Shown: positions 26,256-35,329, counted from the first letter of the stretch. The stretch is DNA of 64,000 nt from Citreicoccus inhibens (GCF_019039035.1 NZ_JAHNZT010000003.1:392666-456665), one strand, 5' to 3'. Program-made: numbers and translations. Notes: a model not told the origin generated them from the sequence alone.

Positions 26256-26280
26256 GAGCCCGAACCTTGGGGACGGGCTC
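26256..26280. terminator. Inverted repeat after the LytTR operon
   Basis: GAGCCCG, 11-base loop, CGGGCTC. It lies 80 bases past the LytTR regulator stop on the same strand and just before the EamA start, so it may end the two-component transcript. No T-run; low confidence. Confidence 0.3.
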
Positions 26281-26360
26281 AGTCAAACGTCATGTCGGGC
26301 GCGGTGTCTCGCAAGAACGTGCAGGCCCGCCGGCAGGTGTCGCGCGCGGCCCGGTGCGCG

Positions 26361-27188
26361 TCAGAAGGACTGACGCAGCAGCGCCTCCACGGCCGCCTTG
26401 CGCCCCGGGCTCAGGCGCAGGCGCGTGCCGTCGCGCAGCACCACCACCCAGCCCTTGTCCACATCCGGCTCCAGCTCGCGGATGCGCTCCACGTTGACGA
26501 TCGTCGAGCGGTGCACACGCACGAAGCGCCGCGGATCCAACCACGCCTCCACCTGCGCCAGCGTCTCTCGCAACATGGGGCTGCGGCCGCCAGCGTGCAG
26601 CACCACGTAATTGCCCTCCGCCTCGCACCAGTCCAGCTCGGCGACCGGCAACAGCAACACCTTGCCCCCCGTCTTCACCGCGATGCGCTCCACCAGGCCC
26701 TCGCTCGGCGCGGCCGGCAGGGGCGGCGGGCCCGGGGGAGGAAGGCGCCGCGCATCGAGCAAGGAGGACAACTGCTCCAACAGTTGACGGTCCTTGCCGC
26801 TGGCCACCTGCCGACGCACGCGCTCCAGTGACTCGTGAAAGCGGCGATCCGTGAAGGGCTTGAGGAGGTAGTCGAGCGCGCTCGCCTCGAAGGCGCGCAC
26901 GGCGTACGCGTCGAACGCCGTCACGAAGACCACGGGCGGCATGCGCGCCGGCCCCACTTCGCGCAGCACGCCCAGGCCATCCAGCTCCGGCATCTGCACA
27001 TCCAGGAACACCACGTCCGGGCGGGCGCTCAAGATGAGGTCCACCGCCTCGCGTCCGCCCTCGCACTCCAGGATGGACACGACATCCGGCGCGCGCGCGA
27101 GCAGGTGCTTCACGTTGTCCCGCGCGAGGGGCTCGTCATCCACCACCAACACGCGCATCCCCGGCTCACTCGACGCCTGCTCAGCCAC
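26361..27188 (-). CDS. LytTR-family response regulator
   Basis: 275 aa from a GTG at 27188 with AAGGAG 7 bases upstream, overlapping the kinase stop by 8 bases. Receiver domain at about 11-125 (VLVVDDEP, phospho-Asp in VVFLDVQMPELDG, Lys in LLKPF). A Pro-rich linker follows, then a LytTR DNA-binding domain (about 165-275) with IAVKTGGKVLLLPVAELDWCEAEGNYVVLH and RRFVRVHRSTIVN. It is activated by the neighbouring LytS-like kinase and binds direct repeats at target promoters; the targets are unknown. Confidence 0.93.
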   Translation of the reverse strand: MAEQASSEPGMRVLVVDDEPLARDNVKHLLARAPDVVSILECEGGREAVDLILSARPDVVFLDVQMPELDGLGVLREVGPARMPPVVFVTAFDAYAVRAFEASALDYLLKPFTDRRFHESLERVRRQVASGKDRQLLEQLSSLLDARRLPPPGPPPLPAAPSEGLVERIAVKTGGKVLLLPVAELDWCEAEGNYVVLHAGGRSPMLRETLAQVEAWLDPRRFVRVHRSTIVNVERIRELEPDVDKGWVVVLRDGTRLRLSPGRKAAVEALLRQSF

Positions 27189-28335
27189 GGCTCCGCTCCT
27201 TCCCATCCTGCGCGCGCGCGGGCGCCTCCAGATAGGGCAGCTCCAGGCGTGCTCGCACGCCCCCTTCGGCCAGGTCCTCCAATGTCAGGCCATACCCCTC
27301 GCCATACAGCTCGCGGATGCGGTCGCGCGTGTTGGCCACGCCAATGCCCGTCCCGCCCGAGCCCCCGGCCCGCAGGCCCGGTCCGTCATCACGAACCTCC
27401 AGCCGCAGCCGCTCGCCCCACCGAGAGGCTCTCACGAGAATCCGCCCTCGGGACGCGCGCCGCGACGTGCCGTGCTTCACGGCGTTCTCCACCAGCGGCT
27501 GGAGGATGAGCGAGGGCACTCGCGCCCCAAGCGTCTCGGGGTCGGGCTCCAACAGCACGTCGAGCTTCCGGCCGAAGCGCAGCTGCTCGATGCCCAGGTA
27601 GCGCCGCACCATCTCCAGCTCCTCGGCCAGGGGGACCTCGTGGTCACCCCGCCCCTCCAGGCTCGCGCGCAAGAGGTGTCCCAACTCCGCCAGGGCCTCC
27701 ACCGCCTCGGGGTTGCGCTCCTGGCGCACCAGCCCCGTCACCGCGTTGAGCGTGTTGAAGAGGAAGTGCGGCTCCAACTGCGAGCGGAGCGCCTGGAGTC
27801 GCGCCTCCGCCAGCCGCGCCGCCCATCGGAGCTCCTCCACCTCCTGCTCGCGCACGCGCCGCGCCGCCGCCAGCGCGGTCCAGGCCGCCAGGAGCAACAG
27901 GTACTCGAAGAACCCCGCCGCGCCCCGCTCCAGCAGCAGGGACGTCAGCCCGTCGAGGAATGACACCCGCCGCGCCTCCCAGGACTGGAGGACCGACAGC
28001 ACCGGCGCCAGCAGCAGCACATGCGCCAGCGCGAAGCCCACGCCCGCGCCCAGCAGGACCAGCCCGTGCCGCGCCCATCGAGGCCCCGCCAGCGGCAGGC
28101 TCCGGAAGAGGGCCAGGAGCCACGGGCCGAGCAAGGCCCACGCGCTGTAGGGCACCAGCTCCAGGGCCAGCTTGAAAGCGAAGTCCCGAGGCTCCCGCGC
28201 ATAGGCCCCGAGCGCGTGCGGAACGGCCCCCAGCACCCCCGCCGCCATGCCCAGCGCCCAGACACGCACCGTCGGCGGCACGCGCGCCAGGAGCTCCAGC
28301 GGTGTCTCTTCCTCCCTGTCCTCCGCGTGGCTCAT
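27181..28335 (-). CDS. LytS-like (His_kinase family) sensor histidine kinase
   Basis: 384 aa. An N-terminal region with about four transmembrane helices (26-50, 58-78, 88-112, 140-160) is followed by a coiled stretch. The short kinase core has phospho-acceptor His in LRSQLEPHFLFNTLNAV, N-box LVENAVKHG, and G-boxes DDGPGLR and GIGVANTRDRI. This is the AlgZ/LytS type that partners LytTR regulators. No separate periplasmic sensor domain is present, so the signal is probably sensed in or at the membrane. Operon with the regulator. Confidence 0.93.
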   Translation of the reverse strand: MSHAEDREEETPLELLARVPPTVRVWALGMAAGVLGAVPHALGAYAREPRDFAFKLALELVPYSAWALLGPWLLALFRSLPLAGPRWARHGLVLLGAGVGFALAHVLLLAPVLSVLQSWEARRVSFLDGLTSLLLERGAAGFFEYLLLLAAWTALAAARRVREQEVEELRWAARLAEARLQALRSQLEPHFLFNTLNAVTGLVRQERNPEAVEALAELGHLLRASLEGRGDHEVPLAEELEMVRRYLGIEQLRFGRKLDVLLEPDPETLGARVPSLILQPLVENAVKHGTSRRASRGRILVRASRWGERLRLEVRDDGPGLRAGGSGGTGIGVANTRDRIRELYGEGYGLTLEDLAEGGVRARLELPYLEAPARAQDGKERSRG

Positions 28336-28396
28336 GGCATTCCTCGGACTGGGAGCCTACCGCGACGCACGCGACAAACATGCCCGGGGCTTGGGC

Positions 28397-28402
28397 TATG
28401 CT
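28397..28402 (+). promoter_or_regulatory. -10 hexamer TATGCT before the CsgG-like pair
   Basis: In GGGCTATGCTGCCG. Seven bases on is 28409, five bases before the GTG at 28414. This supports that GTG over the in-frame GTG at 28438. Confidence 0.45.
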
Positions 28403-28413
28403 GCCGCGGCGCC

Positions 28414-29202
28414 GTGAAGAGGAGCCCTGGGGGCCTCGTGCCCGATTCCAGTTCCACGAGTCCGCCCCGCGTCCGCGGCGGCCCCCTCCATGCCGAGGGC
28501 GTCGCCGCCACGTCCGAGCGCGAGCCCGGGCGGGGCGTCCACGACGGCACCCTCCAGGTCGAGGCCATCGACCCCGCGAATCCTCGCCCGTCCCGAGGCT
28601 CGGGAAGCACCGCGCTGCTCGTGGCCGCGGGCCTCGCGCTCCCAAGCGTGGCCGCGTTTCTCCTGCGCCCCACTCCGCCCGAACCGGCGCCGCAGGCCAG
28701 CCCCGCGCACGCGCTTCCGCTCCCGGAGCCGGCCCCTGGCGCCCCCCGCGAGCCCGCCCCCGTCCCCACCGGCCCCGTGCGCGTCTGCGTGCTGCGCTTC
28801 CGAAGCCTGGGCGAGGACGCGAGGCTGCCGCCCTTGGAAGAGGCCCTGGCCGAGGCCGTGGTGACGGACGTGGGTCAGCAGCCCGGCCTGCGCATCATCG
28901 AGCGCGGTCAGCTCGACCTCGACCTGCGCGAGCAGGACTTCTCCAACGGGCCCCGCGTGGATCCCGAGACGCGCGCGCGACTGGGGCGCATCGCGGGCGC
29001 GGAGGTGGTGATCATCGGGAGCGTCCAGCGCTCGGGGGACGTGCTCCGGGCCGCCGCGCGCTTCGTCCATGTGGAGTCCGGCGAGGTGCTGGACTCGGTG
29101 CGCGTGGAGGCGCCAGCGCAGGCGCCCTTCGCCCTTCAAGACGTGCTCGCGGAGCGCGTGCGCACGCTGCTGCCGGCCCTCATCCCTCGGTTGCGGCCAT
29201 GA
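28414..29202 (+). CDS. CsgG/TolB-N-like protein with N-terminal membrane anchor
   Basis: 262 aa from the GTG at 28414. A polar N-terminus of about 65 residues is followed by one transmembrane helix (TALLVAAGLALPSVAAFLL), a Pro/Ala-rich linker and a domain of about 120 residues. That domain runs VRVCVLRFRSLGEDARLPPLEEALAEAVV, LRIIERGQLDLDLREQ, GRIAGAEVVIIGSVQRSGD, FVHVESGEVL: the pattern of CsgG/FlgO/TolB-N domains ('adenylate-cyclase-associated' type). It is probably a bitopic inner-membrane protein with the domain in the periplasm. It overlaps the next gene, which carries the same kind of domain, by ATGA. Confidence 0.7.
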   Translation: MKRSPGGLVPDSSSTSPPRVRGGPLHAEGVAATSEREPGRGVHDGTLQVEAIDPANPRPSRGSGSTALLVAAGLALPSVAAFLLRPTPPEPAPQASPAHALPLPEPAPGAPREPAPVPTGPVRVCVLRFRSLGEDARLPPLEEALAEAVVTDVGQQPGLRIIERGQLDLDLREQDFSNGPRVDPETRARLGRIAGAEVVIIGSVQRSGDVLRAAARFVHVESGEVLDSVRVEAPAQAPFALQDVLAERVRTLLPALIPRLRP

Positions 29203-30626
29203 AGCCTGTCGCATGCGCGCTGCTGATGCTGTCGCTCACCGTCGCCGCCGAGCCCGCGCCGCCGCCCTTGAGCCCCGTGGCGGTGATGCCGTTCCGGAAC
29301 CTCAACGGCGACACGGACCTGGACTGGCTCGGCCGCGGCATGACGGAGACGCTCGTGTCCGACCTACGGGCGAGCGGGCGCGTGGACGTGGTGGAGCGCG
29401 AGCAGTTGGACCACGCGCTGACCGAGCTGGCCCTCCAGACCCGCGACGAGCCCGCGCCCTCCACCGCCGCGCGCGTGGGCAAGCTCGTGGGCGCGCGCAC
29501 GGTGCTGCTCGGGAGCGTGCAGCGCGCGGGCCCCCAGGTGCGCATCAACGCGCGCTTCATCGTCGTGGAGACGGGCGAGGTCCTGGAGACGGCCAAGGTG
29601 ACCGGGCCGATGGAGCGCATCTTCTCCCTCCAGGACCAGGTCGTCGCACGACTGATGGGCACCTCCGCGCCACCGCGCGGCAAGCGCCCCACCGGCCCTC
29701 GTATCGCCCGCGCCTTCGAGCGCTACGGCCGCGCGCTCGGCAGCACATCCGACGAGGAGCGGCTGCGACTGCTGCGCGAGGCCCAGAGCGAAGCCCCCGA
29801 ACTGCCCTACGCCCGTGAGGAGATGGCGCGCGTGGCGGGGCGCATCGCGGAGTTCGAGCAAGGCAATCGCCCGCGCCTGCAGTTGCAGGCCGCGGAACTT
29901 CGGACCCGAGTGAGCGACACGAACCTCACGTCCCTCCAGCGCTCGGAGGCCGCGATCGACCTCATCCACTTTCAGCTGCTGCGCGGCTCCTGGCGAGCCG
30001 CCGTCCGCGACACGGAGCAGATTCGAAAGCTCGACCTGCCCTTCTTCCAAGGGAGGCTCCCCGCCGAGGAGGCCGCGTTCGCGCACGTCCTCGCGCTGTC
30101 GCATCTCACGGATCCCACCGCGGCAATGAAAGACGGCGAGGCCTTTCTCCGAGACTGGCCCGCCACGAGCCACACGCAGCTCGTCACCGCCACCCTGCGC
30201 AGCCTCGCCATCGCGCGAAATCTGCGCGAGCAGGGCATCCGCGCGACGCTCCAGCGGATGGAAGAGGCAGAGCGGTCCCACGCGGAGGCGCTCGTCCAGC
30301 TCCAGCGCCTGGGATGGTCCAACACCCTGGAGCTGCGAGGCCGGGACTATGACCGCTGCATGCTGGCGACATCCGACGGGACGTATGAGTTCGCCGTGGA
30401 GCCCTGCCGGCGCTACTACCTGACGTGGAACACCGCCCCGCACGAGGATCGGCAACTGACCCGCATCACCCGCTCCCTCGAGATCATCGCGCTCGTCGGA
30501 CTCCGTCGCTTCAGCGAGGCCCGAGCGAGGATGGCGGAGTTTCGCGCCGCGGATCCCGAGGGCGCGGCGGGCAGCACGGCCGAGCAGCGACTCCTCGTCC
30601 TCCTTCCAGAGGACGAGGAGGAGTAG
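29199..30626 (+). CDS. Periplasmic CsgG/TolB-N-like protein with helical-repeat C-terminus
   Basis: 475 aa. Signal peptide of about 20 residues (ending VAAEP). The CsgG/FlgO-like domain at 25-150 has VAVMPFRNLNGDTDLDWLGRGM, VDVVEREQLDHALTEL, VGARTVLLGSVQRAGPQ and FIVVETGEV. The remaining 300 residues are helical with TPR-like spacing and contain several Cys (CMLATSD, VEPCRRYY). No lipobox Cys is seen. Such proteins assemble or regulate envelope machines; the domain shared with the upstream gene suggests partner proteins from one duplication. ATGA overlap with the upstream gene. Confidence 0.72.
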   Translation: MKPVACALLMLSLTVAAEPAPPPLSPVAVMPFRNLNGDTDLDWLGRGMTETLVSDLRASGRVDVVEREQLDHALTELALQTRDEPAPSTAARVGKLVGARTVLLGSVQRAGPQVRINARFIVVETGEVLETAKVTGPMERIFSLQDQVVARLMGTSAPPRGKRPTGPRIARAFERYGRALGSTSDEERLRLLREAQSEAPELPYAREEMARVAGRIAEFEQGNRPRLQLQAAELRTRVSDTNLTSLQRSEAAIDLIHFQLLRGSWRAAVRDTEQIRKLDLPFFQGRLPAEEAAFAHVLALSHLTDPTAAMKDGEAFLRDWPATSHTQLVTATLRSLAIARNLREQGIRATLQRMEEAERSHAEALVQLQRLGWSNTLELRGRDYDRCMLATSDGTYEFAVEPCRRYYLTWNTAPHEDRQLTRITRSLEIIALVGLRRFSEARARMAEFRAADPEGAAGSTAEQRLLVLLPEDEEE

Positions 30627-30644
30627 CCCCGCCGCGCGCTCACC

Positions 30645-31538
30645 TCACGGCGTGCCGGAGGACGCCTGCAGGGCTGCGTCCGCCGGGGCCTCATGCTGAG
30701 GCGCGAGCGCCGAGCGCTGGAGCCACCCGGCGAGCCCGAGCAGCGCGAGCCCGGACGTGCGCAGCGTGCGCAGCAGCTCCATGGCGTGCGTCGGCTCGCC
30801 CGGGAGGACCACGGGCAGCCACTCACGCGCGTCGTAGGCGAGCCACACCGCGCCGGAGATGCCCATGGCCCACCACACCCACGCCAGCCGTCCACCGCGC
30901 AGCATGTACGCGACACGCAGGATGGGGACGACGAGCAGGATGGTCGCCATGTCCGCCAGCGTCGACGCGATGATGATGATGGCCGAGTACGTCAGCGTGG
31001 AGGACGCGCCCAGGTGCCGCGCCTCGGTGACGAGCGGCGGGCCGCCCACCGCGAGCGCCGCCACCGCCATGAGGCCCCAGAGTAGATAGGTCCGCGCGCT
31101 CGACGGCGGCTGAAGTCCGGACTGGCGGTAGGTCATCGCCAGCAGGATGAGCGCGTAGGTGGTGGAGATGTTCGCCAGCACCACGACGACCACGCGCAGC
31201 GGCAACAGCGGCGACTCGGTGAAGGGCACGTCCGGCACCGCGTGCAGCCAGTAGCTGCGCAGCGCGGTGCTGACGAGCGACAGAAGCGCTCCCGAGGCGA
31301 ACCCCGCCCAGACCTTGCGCAGATAATCGCCCCGCCCGAAGGCCAGCACCGCCGCCACGGTGCCGAACACGGCCAGGAGGCCCGCGCTCCAGCCCGCCGC
31401 GTCGTGCACGAGCAAGAGCTGCCGAGGCGAACCCAGCGTGCTCGACACGGCAATCAGGTGGCCCAACTGCAGCACCACCGCGATGCCCACCCACAAACCG
31501 ATGGGCGCGCCGGACCGGCCATTCGTGGAGGCGCTCAT
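30645..31538 (-). CDS. Polytopic membrane protein of unknown function
   Basis: 297 aa from the ATG at 31538, which overlaps the stop of the small upstream gene (ATGA). About eight hydrophobic helices, for example LWVGIAVVLQLGHLIAVSS, GLLAVFGTVAAVLAFG, VVVVLANISTTYALILLAM, LLWGLMAVAALAVGG and YSAIIIIASTLADMATILLVV. No signature residues or known family seen. The operon order (lipoate ligase, 91-aa protein, this protein) is its only context. It could be a small-molecule carrier or an electron-transfer-associated membrane protein; I cannot choose. Confidence 0.7.
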   Translation of the reverse strand: MSASTNGRSGAPIGLWVGIAVVLQLGHLIAVSSTLGSPRQLLLVHDAAGWSAGLLAVFGTVAAVLAFGRGDYLRKVWAGFASGALLSLVSTALRSYWLHAVPDVPFTESPLLPLRVVVVVLANISTTYALILLAMTYRQSGLQPPSSARTYLLWGLMAVAALAVGGPPLVTEARHLGASSTLTYSAIIIIASTLADMATILLVVPILRVAYMLRGGRLAWVWWAMGISGAVWLAYDAREWLPVVLPGEPTHAMELLRTLRTSGLALLGLAGWLQRSALAPQHEAPADAALQASSGTP

Positions 31539-31810
31539 CGCTGCTTCTCCATGGCCGCGGTGAACTCGGTGAGGATGACCTTGGTGTGCAGGGCGCCGAT
31601 GAAGGTGTTGAGCATGGGCTTGAGCCCCTCGAGCAATTGCGGGAGGTCCTGGACCGCGACCTGCTCGGGGGGACGCTTGAGCGCGCGAACCGCGGCCGTG
31701 TGAATGGCCATCTTCGCGGTGAAGCCTCCGAGGAGTGGTTCGAGGTGGCGCACGAGGATGTCGTGCCAGCCAGACGGCGAGGATTGGGTGGAAGCAGTTG
31801 GGGGTGTCAC
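31535..31810 (-). CDS. Small conserved-looking protein of unknown function
   Basis: 91 aa from a GTG at 31810 preceded by GGAGG four bases upstream; an ATG at 31849 is in frame but has a poorer site. Soluble and helical: ILVRHLEPLLGGFTAKMAIH, RALKRPPEQVAVQDLPQLLEGLKPMLNTFIG. The coupled ATGA junction with the downstream membrane protein makes it a real gene. No family recognised. The spacing of 'FTAK..IHTAAVRALKRPPEQV' suggests a short helical domain that binds a partner, perhaps the membrane protein beside it. Confidence 0.62.
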   Translation of the reverse strand: MTPPTASTQSSPSGWHDILVRHLEPLLGGFTAKMAIHTAAVRALKRPPEQVAVQDLPQLLEGLKPMLNTFIGALHTKVILTEFTAAMEKQR

Positions 31811-31946
31811 GCCACCTCCGCGTAGGGGCAATGCCCAGCGTAGAGTCATTTCCGACCAAACACGAGCACCCGGCGCGCGCCATCGCGCTTCCCACCCGGG
31901 GATTCCTGGCGACCTCGGAAAGAGGCAGCAGCCGGCCGAGCGCGGA

Positions 31947-32975
31947 CTACACCTCGACCTGATCCATCATCCACACGGCCAGCTCTTCCAGCTCACGCGC
32001 CTGTCCCGGGTGGCGCTCCCGCACCTCGTCGACGGCGGCCTTCACGCCCGAGCGACGGTAGGGCTTGCCCACCAGGGTGGCCTGGAGATCCTGGACGAGG
32101 TCCGGGAACAGCGCGTCGGAGAACACCTGCGCCCGGGTGATGTGGCCCTGCTCCGAGTCGACGTGCACCTCGAAGAAGCCCCAGGACAGGTACTCGATCA
32201 TCTGGTGGTTGAAGCGCGGGGCGTTGCCGAAGCGCCAGTCCCACGAGGAGAACTGATCGAACGTGCCCTGGAGCGAGGGCTGCTGCTGGAGGAAGTCGTG
32301 GTTGAGGACCTCCGGCTTCGCGGTCGCGCCGTGCGCGTCACAGAAGGCGCCCATGACCGCGTCGCACAGCCGCTCGTGGGTGACGTCCACCTGGTGCTGA
32401 TTGATGTTCATCACCCGCGCGCGCACGCTGGCCTGTCCCTTGGACTCCAGCTTCTTGGGGTGCGGGGTGAGGTAGTTGGACAGGCGCGTGAGGTCCGTGG
32501 AGATGAGGAACGTGCCGTGGTGGAAGGCCCGGTCCCGCGACTCGCGGTACGCGCTGCCGCTGATCTTCCGCGGGCCATCCGCCGTGGGAATCACCAGGTC
32601 ATTGCGCCCGGAGGCCTCGGCGGACACGCCCAGCCGGCGCAGCGCGTCCAGCAGGATGGTCACGTTGGCGGACTTGTCGTAGCCCTGCTTGGGCGACAGG
32701 AACGTGAAGTTGGTGTTGCCCAGGTCATGGAACACCGCGCCGCCGCCGCTGGTGCGCCGCGCGAGGAAGATGTTGTCCTCCTCCATGCGCTTCAGGTTGC
32801 ACTCGGACCAGGGGTTCTGGTTGCGCCCGATGACGACCGTCTCGGCGTTGCGCCAGAGGAACAGCGTCTGGGTGCTCGAGTCCATCTCCCGGAAGATCCA
32901 ATCCTCGGTCGCGAGGTTGAACCAGGGGTTGAAGGTCTCCGACACGAGGATGCGGATGCGCGGCGGTGGGGCCAT
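31947..32975 (-). CDS. lplA: Lipoate-protein ligase A
   Basis: 342 aa, full length for LplA with its C-terminal accessory domain. The adenylate/lipoate site is complete: FLWRNAETVVIGRNQNPW, then NIFLARRTSGGGAVFHDLGNTNFTF (the RRxxGGGxVxHD loop), GRNDLVI and KISGSAYR with the ligase Lys. It attaches free lipoate, through lipoyl-AMP, to the E2 and H proteins of oxoacid dehydrogenases and the glycine cleavage system. A TAGGTT -10 gives a leader of about 2 bases. First gene of a putative operon with the 91-aa and membrane proteins. Confidence 0.93.
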   Translation of the reverse strand: MAPPPRIRILVSETFNPWFNLATEDWIFREMDSSTQTLFLWRNAETVVIGRNQNPWSECNLKRMEEDNIFLARRTSGGGAVFHDLGNTNFTFLSPKQGYDKSANVTILLDALRRLGVSAEASGRNDLVIPTADGPRKISGSAYRESRDRAFHHGTFLISTDLTRLSNYLTPHPKKLESKGQASVRARVMNINQHQVDVTHERLCDAVMGAFCDAHGATAKPEVLNHDFLQQQPSLQGTFDQFSSWDWRFGNAPRFNHQMIEYLSWGFFEVHVDSEQGHITRAQVFSDALFPDLVQDLQATLVGKPYRRSGVKAAVDEVRERHPGQARELEELAVWMMDQVEV

Positions 32976-32983
32976 GGGCCGTT

Positions 32984-32989
32984 AACCTA
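32984..32989 (-). promoter_or_regulatory. -10 hexamer TAGGTT of lplA
   Basis: Minus strand, 8 bases before the ATG at 32975. Predicted transcription start about 2 bases before the start codon, so nearly leaderless; no Shine-Dalgarno site is seen. Confidence 0.45.
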
Positions 32990-33025
32990 GCGTGCTCCTG
33001 GCGCCCGCCCCAAGGCCCGCCGCGC

Positions 33026-33271
33026 TCAGTGCCGGCTGGGCTGCGCCGGCTCCACCGCGATGCCTCGGGCCACCACCGTCACCGCGTCGGGTGACTCGTC
33101 CTGCAGCATGCCGCGGAGCATCTCCCGCAGCTCGGGGCTCTCCGAGTGGCCATGCACGGAGATGGCGTGCGCCACCGCGGCGTCGAGCACCTCTCCCTCC
33201 TCGCCCGCGATGGTCAGCGTGCAATGCGACTCGCTCGGAGCCTCGCGGCAATCCATCACCTTGCGCGTCAT
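33026..33271 (-). CDS. DUF1059-family small protein
   Basis: 81 aa from the ATG at 33271, with GGAGGAA 6 bases upstream. The sequence MTRKVMDCREAPSE, CTLTIAGEEGEVLDAAVAHA, SVHGHSESPELREMLRGML is the DUF1059 fold: a small cytoplasmic alpha/beta domain seen in many soil bacteria and archaea, with a conserved Cys and a His-Gly-His-like stretch. Function unknown. A GTGGAC-N10-GTCCAC inverted repeat lies in its leader (33297-33318). Confidence 0.82.
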   Translation of the reverse strand: MTRKVMDCREAPSESHCTLTIAGEEGEVLDAAVAHAISVHGHSESPELREMLRGMLQDESPDAVTVVARGIAVEPAQPSRH

Positions 33272-33421
33272 GGTGTTCCTCCCTCTTCTCCTGGGAGTGG
33301 ACACGCCTGGAGGTCCACGCAAGGCGCGCTCGGGCGCGCTGTCGCGGAGCGGCCCGTCGGACGGCGCGCGGCGAGGACGAGGGCACGGTCGCTCGCCCCG
33401 CCCCTGCGCGAGCACCTCCAC

Positions 33422-34723
33422 TCAGCCGGGCCGCGCGGCCTCGAGCGCGGGCGCCTGCTCCTCGACAGGAGGCCCATGGAGGAAGGCGTCCTCCATGCGG
33501 GCGTCATCACGCAGCCCCTCCCACCTGGCCACGACGAGCGTGGCCACGCCATTGCCAATGGTGTTGGTGATGGCGCGCACCTCGGACATGAAGCGATCCA
33601 CGCCGATGATGAGCGCCACGCCCTCCACCGGCACCTTGCCGTGCAGGGCGGACAGCGTGGCCGCCAGCGTGATGAAGCCCGAGCCCGTCACGCCCGCGGC
33701 CCCCTTCGATGTGAGCAAGAGCACGCCCAAGAGGGTGAGCTGCTCGCCGAGCGTCAGGGGAACATCGAGCGCCTGCGCCACGAAGAGCGCGGCCATGGTG
33801 AGGTAGATGCAGGTGCCGTCCAGGTTGAACGAGTACCCCGTGGGGAGCACGAGACCGACCACGGCCCGGTCACACCCCGCCTCCTCCAGGCGCTTCATCA
33901 TCCGGGGCAGCGCGGGCTCGGACGATGACGTGGCCAGCACCAAGAGCAGCTCGCCCTGGATGAAGCGCAGGAAGCGCCACAGCGAGAAGCCGCTCAGCCG
34001 CGCGATGAGCCCCAGCACGCCCACCACGAACAGCAGGCACGTGGCGTAGACGGACACCAGCAGGAAGCCGAGCGAGCCCAGCGTGCCCAGACCGAACTTG
34101 CCCACCGTGAAGGCCATGGCGCCGAACGCACCGATGGGCGCCAGCTTCATCAGCATGGTGACGATGCCGAAGAACACCTGGGACAGCCGCTCCAGGAACT
34201 CGAGCAGCGCGTGCCCCGCGGGGCCCAGCCGGGTGAGCGCGCTGCCGAAGAGGAGCGCCACGAGGAGGACCTGGAGCAGGTCCCCCTTGGCGAAGGCGTC
34301 ACCGAAGCTGGTGGGGATGATGTTGAGCACGAAGGACGTGAAGTCCTGGTGCGCGGCGGCGGTGCGGTACGCATCGATGGACTTCGCATCCAGGCGCGCC
34401 ACGTCGATGTGCATGCCCGCACCGGGCTGGAGCACGTGCGCGACCACGAGCCCCAGGGCCAGCGCGCAGGTGGTGAGGACCTCGAAGTAGAGGATGGCCT
34501 TCACGCCGATGCGGCCGACGTGCTTCATGTCGCCCATCCGCGCGATGCCAATCACCACCGTCAGGAAGATGATGGGGGCGATCATCATCTTGATGAGACT
34601 GATGAACCCGTCCCCGAAGGGACGCATCTTCGCGCCCAGGTCGGGCCACAGGTAGCCGAGCAACACGCCGGCCCCGATGGCCCCCAGCACCTGGACGTAG
34701 AGGCTCTTCCAAATCGGTCTCAT
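33422..34723 (-). CDS. dctA: Dicarboxylate/cation symporter, DctA type
   Basis: 433 aa. DAACS fold: helices from [19 protein letters not shown] on, the re-entrant hairpin [16 protein letters not shown] (serine-rich substrate loop), [23 protein letters not shown] (NxDGT cation motif) and [20 protein letters not shown], ending [26 protein letters not shown]. These match C4-dicarboxylate uptake proteins. It imports succinate, malate or fumarate with protons or sodium. The start at 34723 is 8 bases after a TATTTC -10, so a 2-base leader is likely; an ATG 6 codons further up lies inside that -10. Confidence 0.9.
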   Translation of the reverse strand: MRPIWKSLYVQVLGAIGAGVLLGYLWPDLGAKMRPFGDGFISLIKMMIAPIIFLTVVIGIARMGDMKHVGRIGVKAILYFEVLTTCALALGLVVAHVLQPGAGMHIDVARLDAKSIDAYRTAAAHQDFTSFVLNIIPTSFGDAFAKGDLLQVLLVALLFGSALTRLGPAGHALLEFLERLSQVFFGIVTMLMKLAPIGAFGAMAFTVGKFGLGTLGSLGFLLVSVYATCLLFVVGVLGLIARLSGFSLWRFLRFIQGELLLVLATSSSEPALPRMMKRLEEAGCDRAVVGLVLPTGYSFNLDGTCIYLTMAALFVAQALDVPLTLGEQLTLLGVLLLTSKGAAGVTGSGFITLAATLSALHGKVPVEGVALIIGVDRFMSEVRAITNTIGNGVATLVVARWEGLRDDARMEDAFLHGPPVEEQAPALEAARPG

Positions 34724-34731
34724 CAGCCCCG

Positions 34732-34737
34732 GAAATA
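34732..34737 (-). promoter_or_regulatory. -10 hexamer TATTTC of dctA
   Basis: Minus strand; seven bases on is 34725, two bases before the ATG at 34723. It supports the shorter start. Confidence 0.4.
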
Positions 34738-34750
34738 GCACAGCCCCTGC

Positions 34751-35329
34751 TCAGGCGTGGATGCGGGTCCCCAGGACCTCCAGGAACTTCGCGAGCCAGT
34801 CTGGGTGCGCGGGCCACGCGGGCGCGGTGACGAAGGGCCCGTCCACCACCGCCTTGTCGATGGCGATGTCCGCGAACTCGGCGCCCGCGGAGCGGACCTC
34901 CGGAGCGCAGGCCGGGTAGGCCGAAATCTTCCGGCCCTTCACCACGTCCGCCGCCGTGAGCACCTGCGCGCCGTGGCACACCGCCGCGATGGGCTTCTGG
35001 GAGCCAGCGAAGTGCCGCACGAGGTCGAGCACGCGGCGGTTGAGGCGCAGGTACTCGGGCGCCCGGCCCCCGGCGATGACGAGCGCGTCGTAGCCGCTGG
35101 CCTCCACCGCGTCGAAGGCCGCGTTGAGCACGAAGTCATGCCCGCGCTTCTCGCTGTACGTCTGGTCCCCTTCGAAGTCGTGGATGGCGGTGCGAATCTT
35201 GTCGCCCGCTTTCTTGTCCGGGCAGACCGCGTGCACGGTATGGCCCACCATCTGGAGCGCTTGGAACGGGACCATGATTTCGTAGTCCTCGCCGTAGTCG
35301 CCCACCAGCATCAGGATCTTCTTGCCCAT
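34751..35329 (-). CDS. DJ-1/PfpI-family protein (class I glutamine-amidotransferase-like)
   Basis: 192 aa from the ATG at 35329, with GGAGG 5 bases upstream. Contains [19 protein letters not shown] with the conserved Glu, and the nucleophile elbow [12 protein letters not shown] with Cys followed by His. This matches the PfpI-2 subgroup (YhbO-like): proteases, chaperones or glyoxalases/deglycases acting on aldehyde-modified proteins. The same-strand dctA follows after 27 bases. It is divergent from the pigment cluster, with 213 bases between. Confidence 0.88.
   Translation of the reverse strand: MGKKILMLVGDYGEDYEIMVPFQALQMVGHTVHAVCPDKKAGDKIRTAIHDFEGDQTYSEKRGHDFVLNAAFDAVEASGYDALVIAGGRAPEYLRLNRRVLDLVRHFAGSQKPIAAVCHGAQVLTAADVVKGRKISAYPACAPEVRSAGAEFADIAIDKAVVDGPFVTAPAWPAHPDWLAKFLEVLGTRIHA

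Noticed and set aside
28021..28413. Extension of the CsgG-like protein over the histidine kinase
   Set aside because: Antisense to the kinase; the TATGCT hexamer and the anchor helix support the GTG at 28414.
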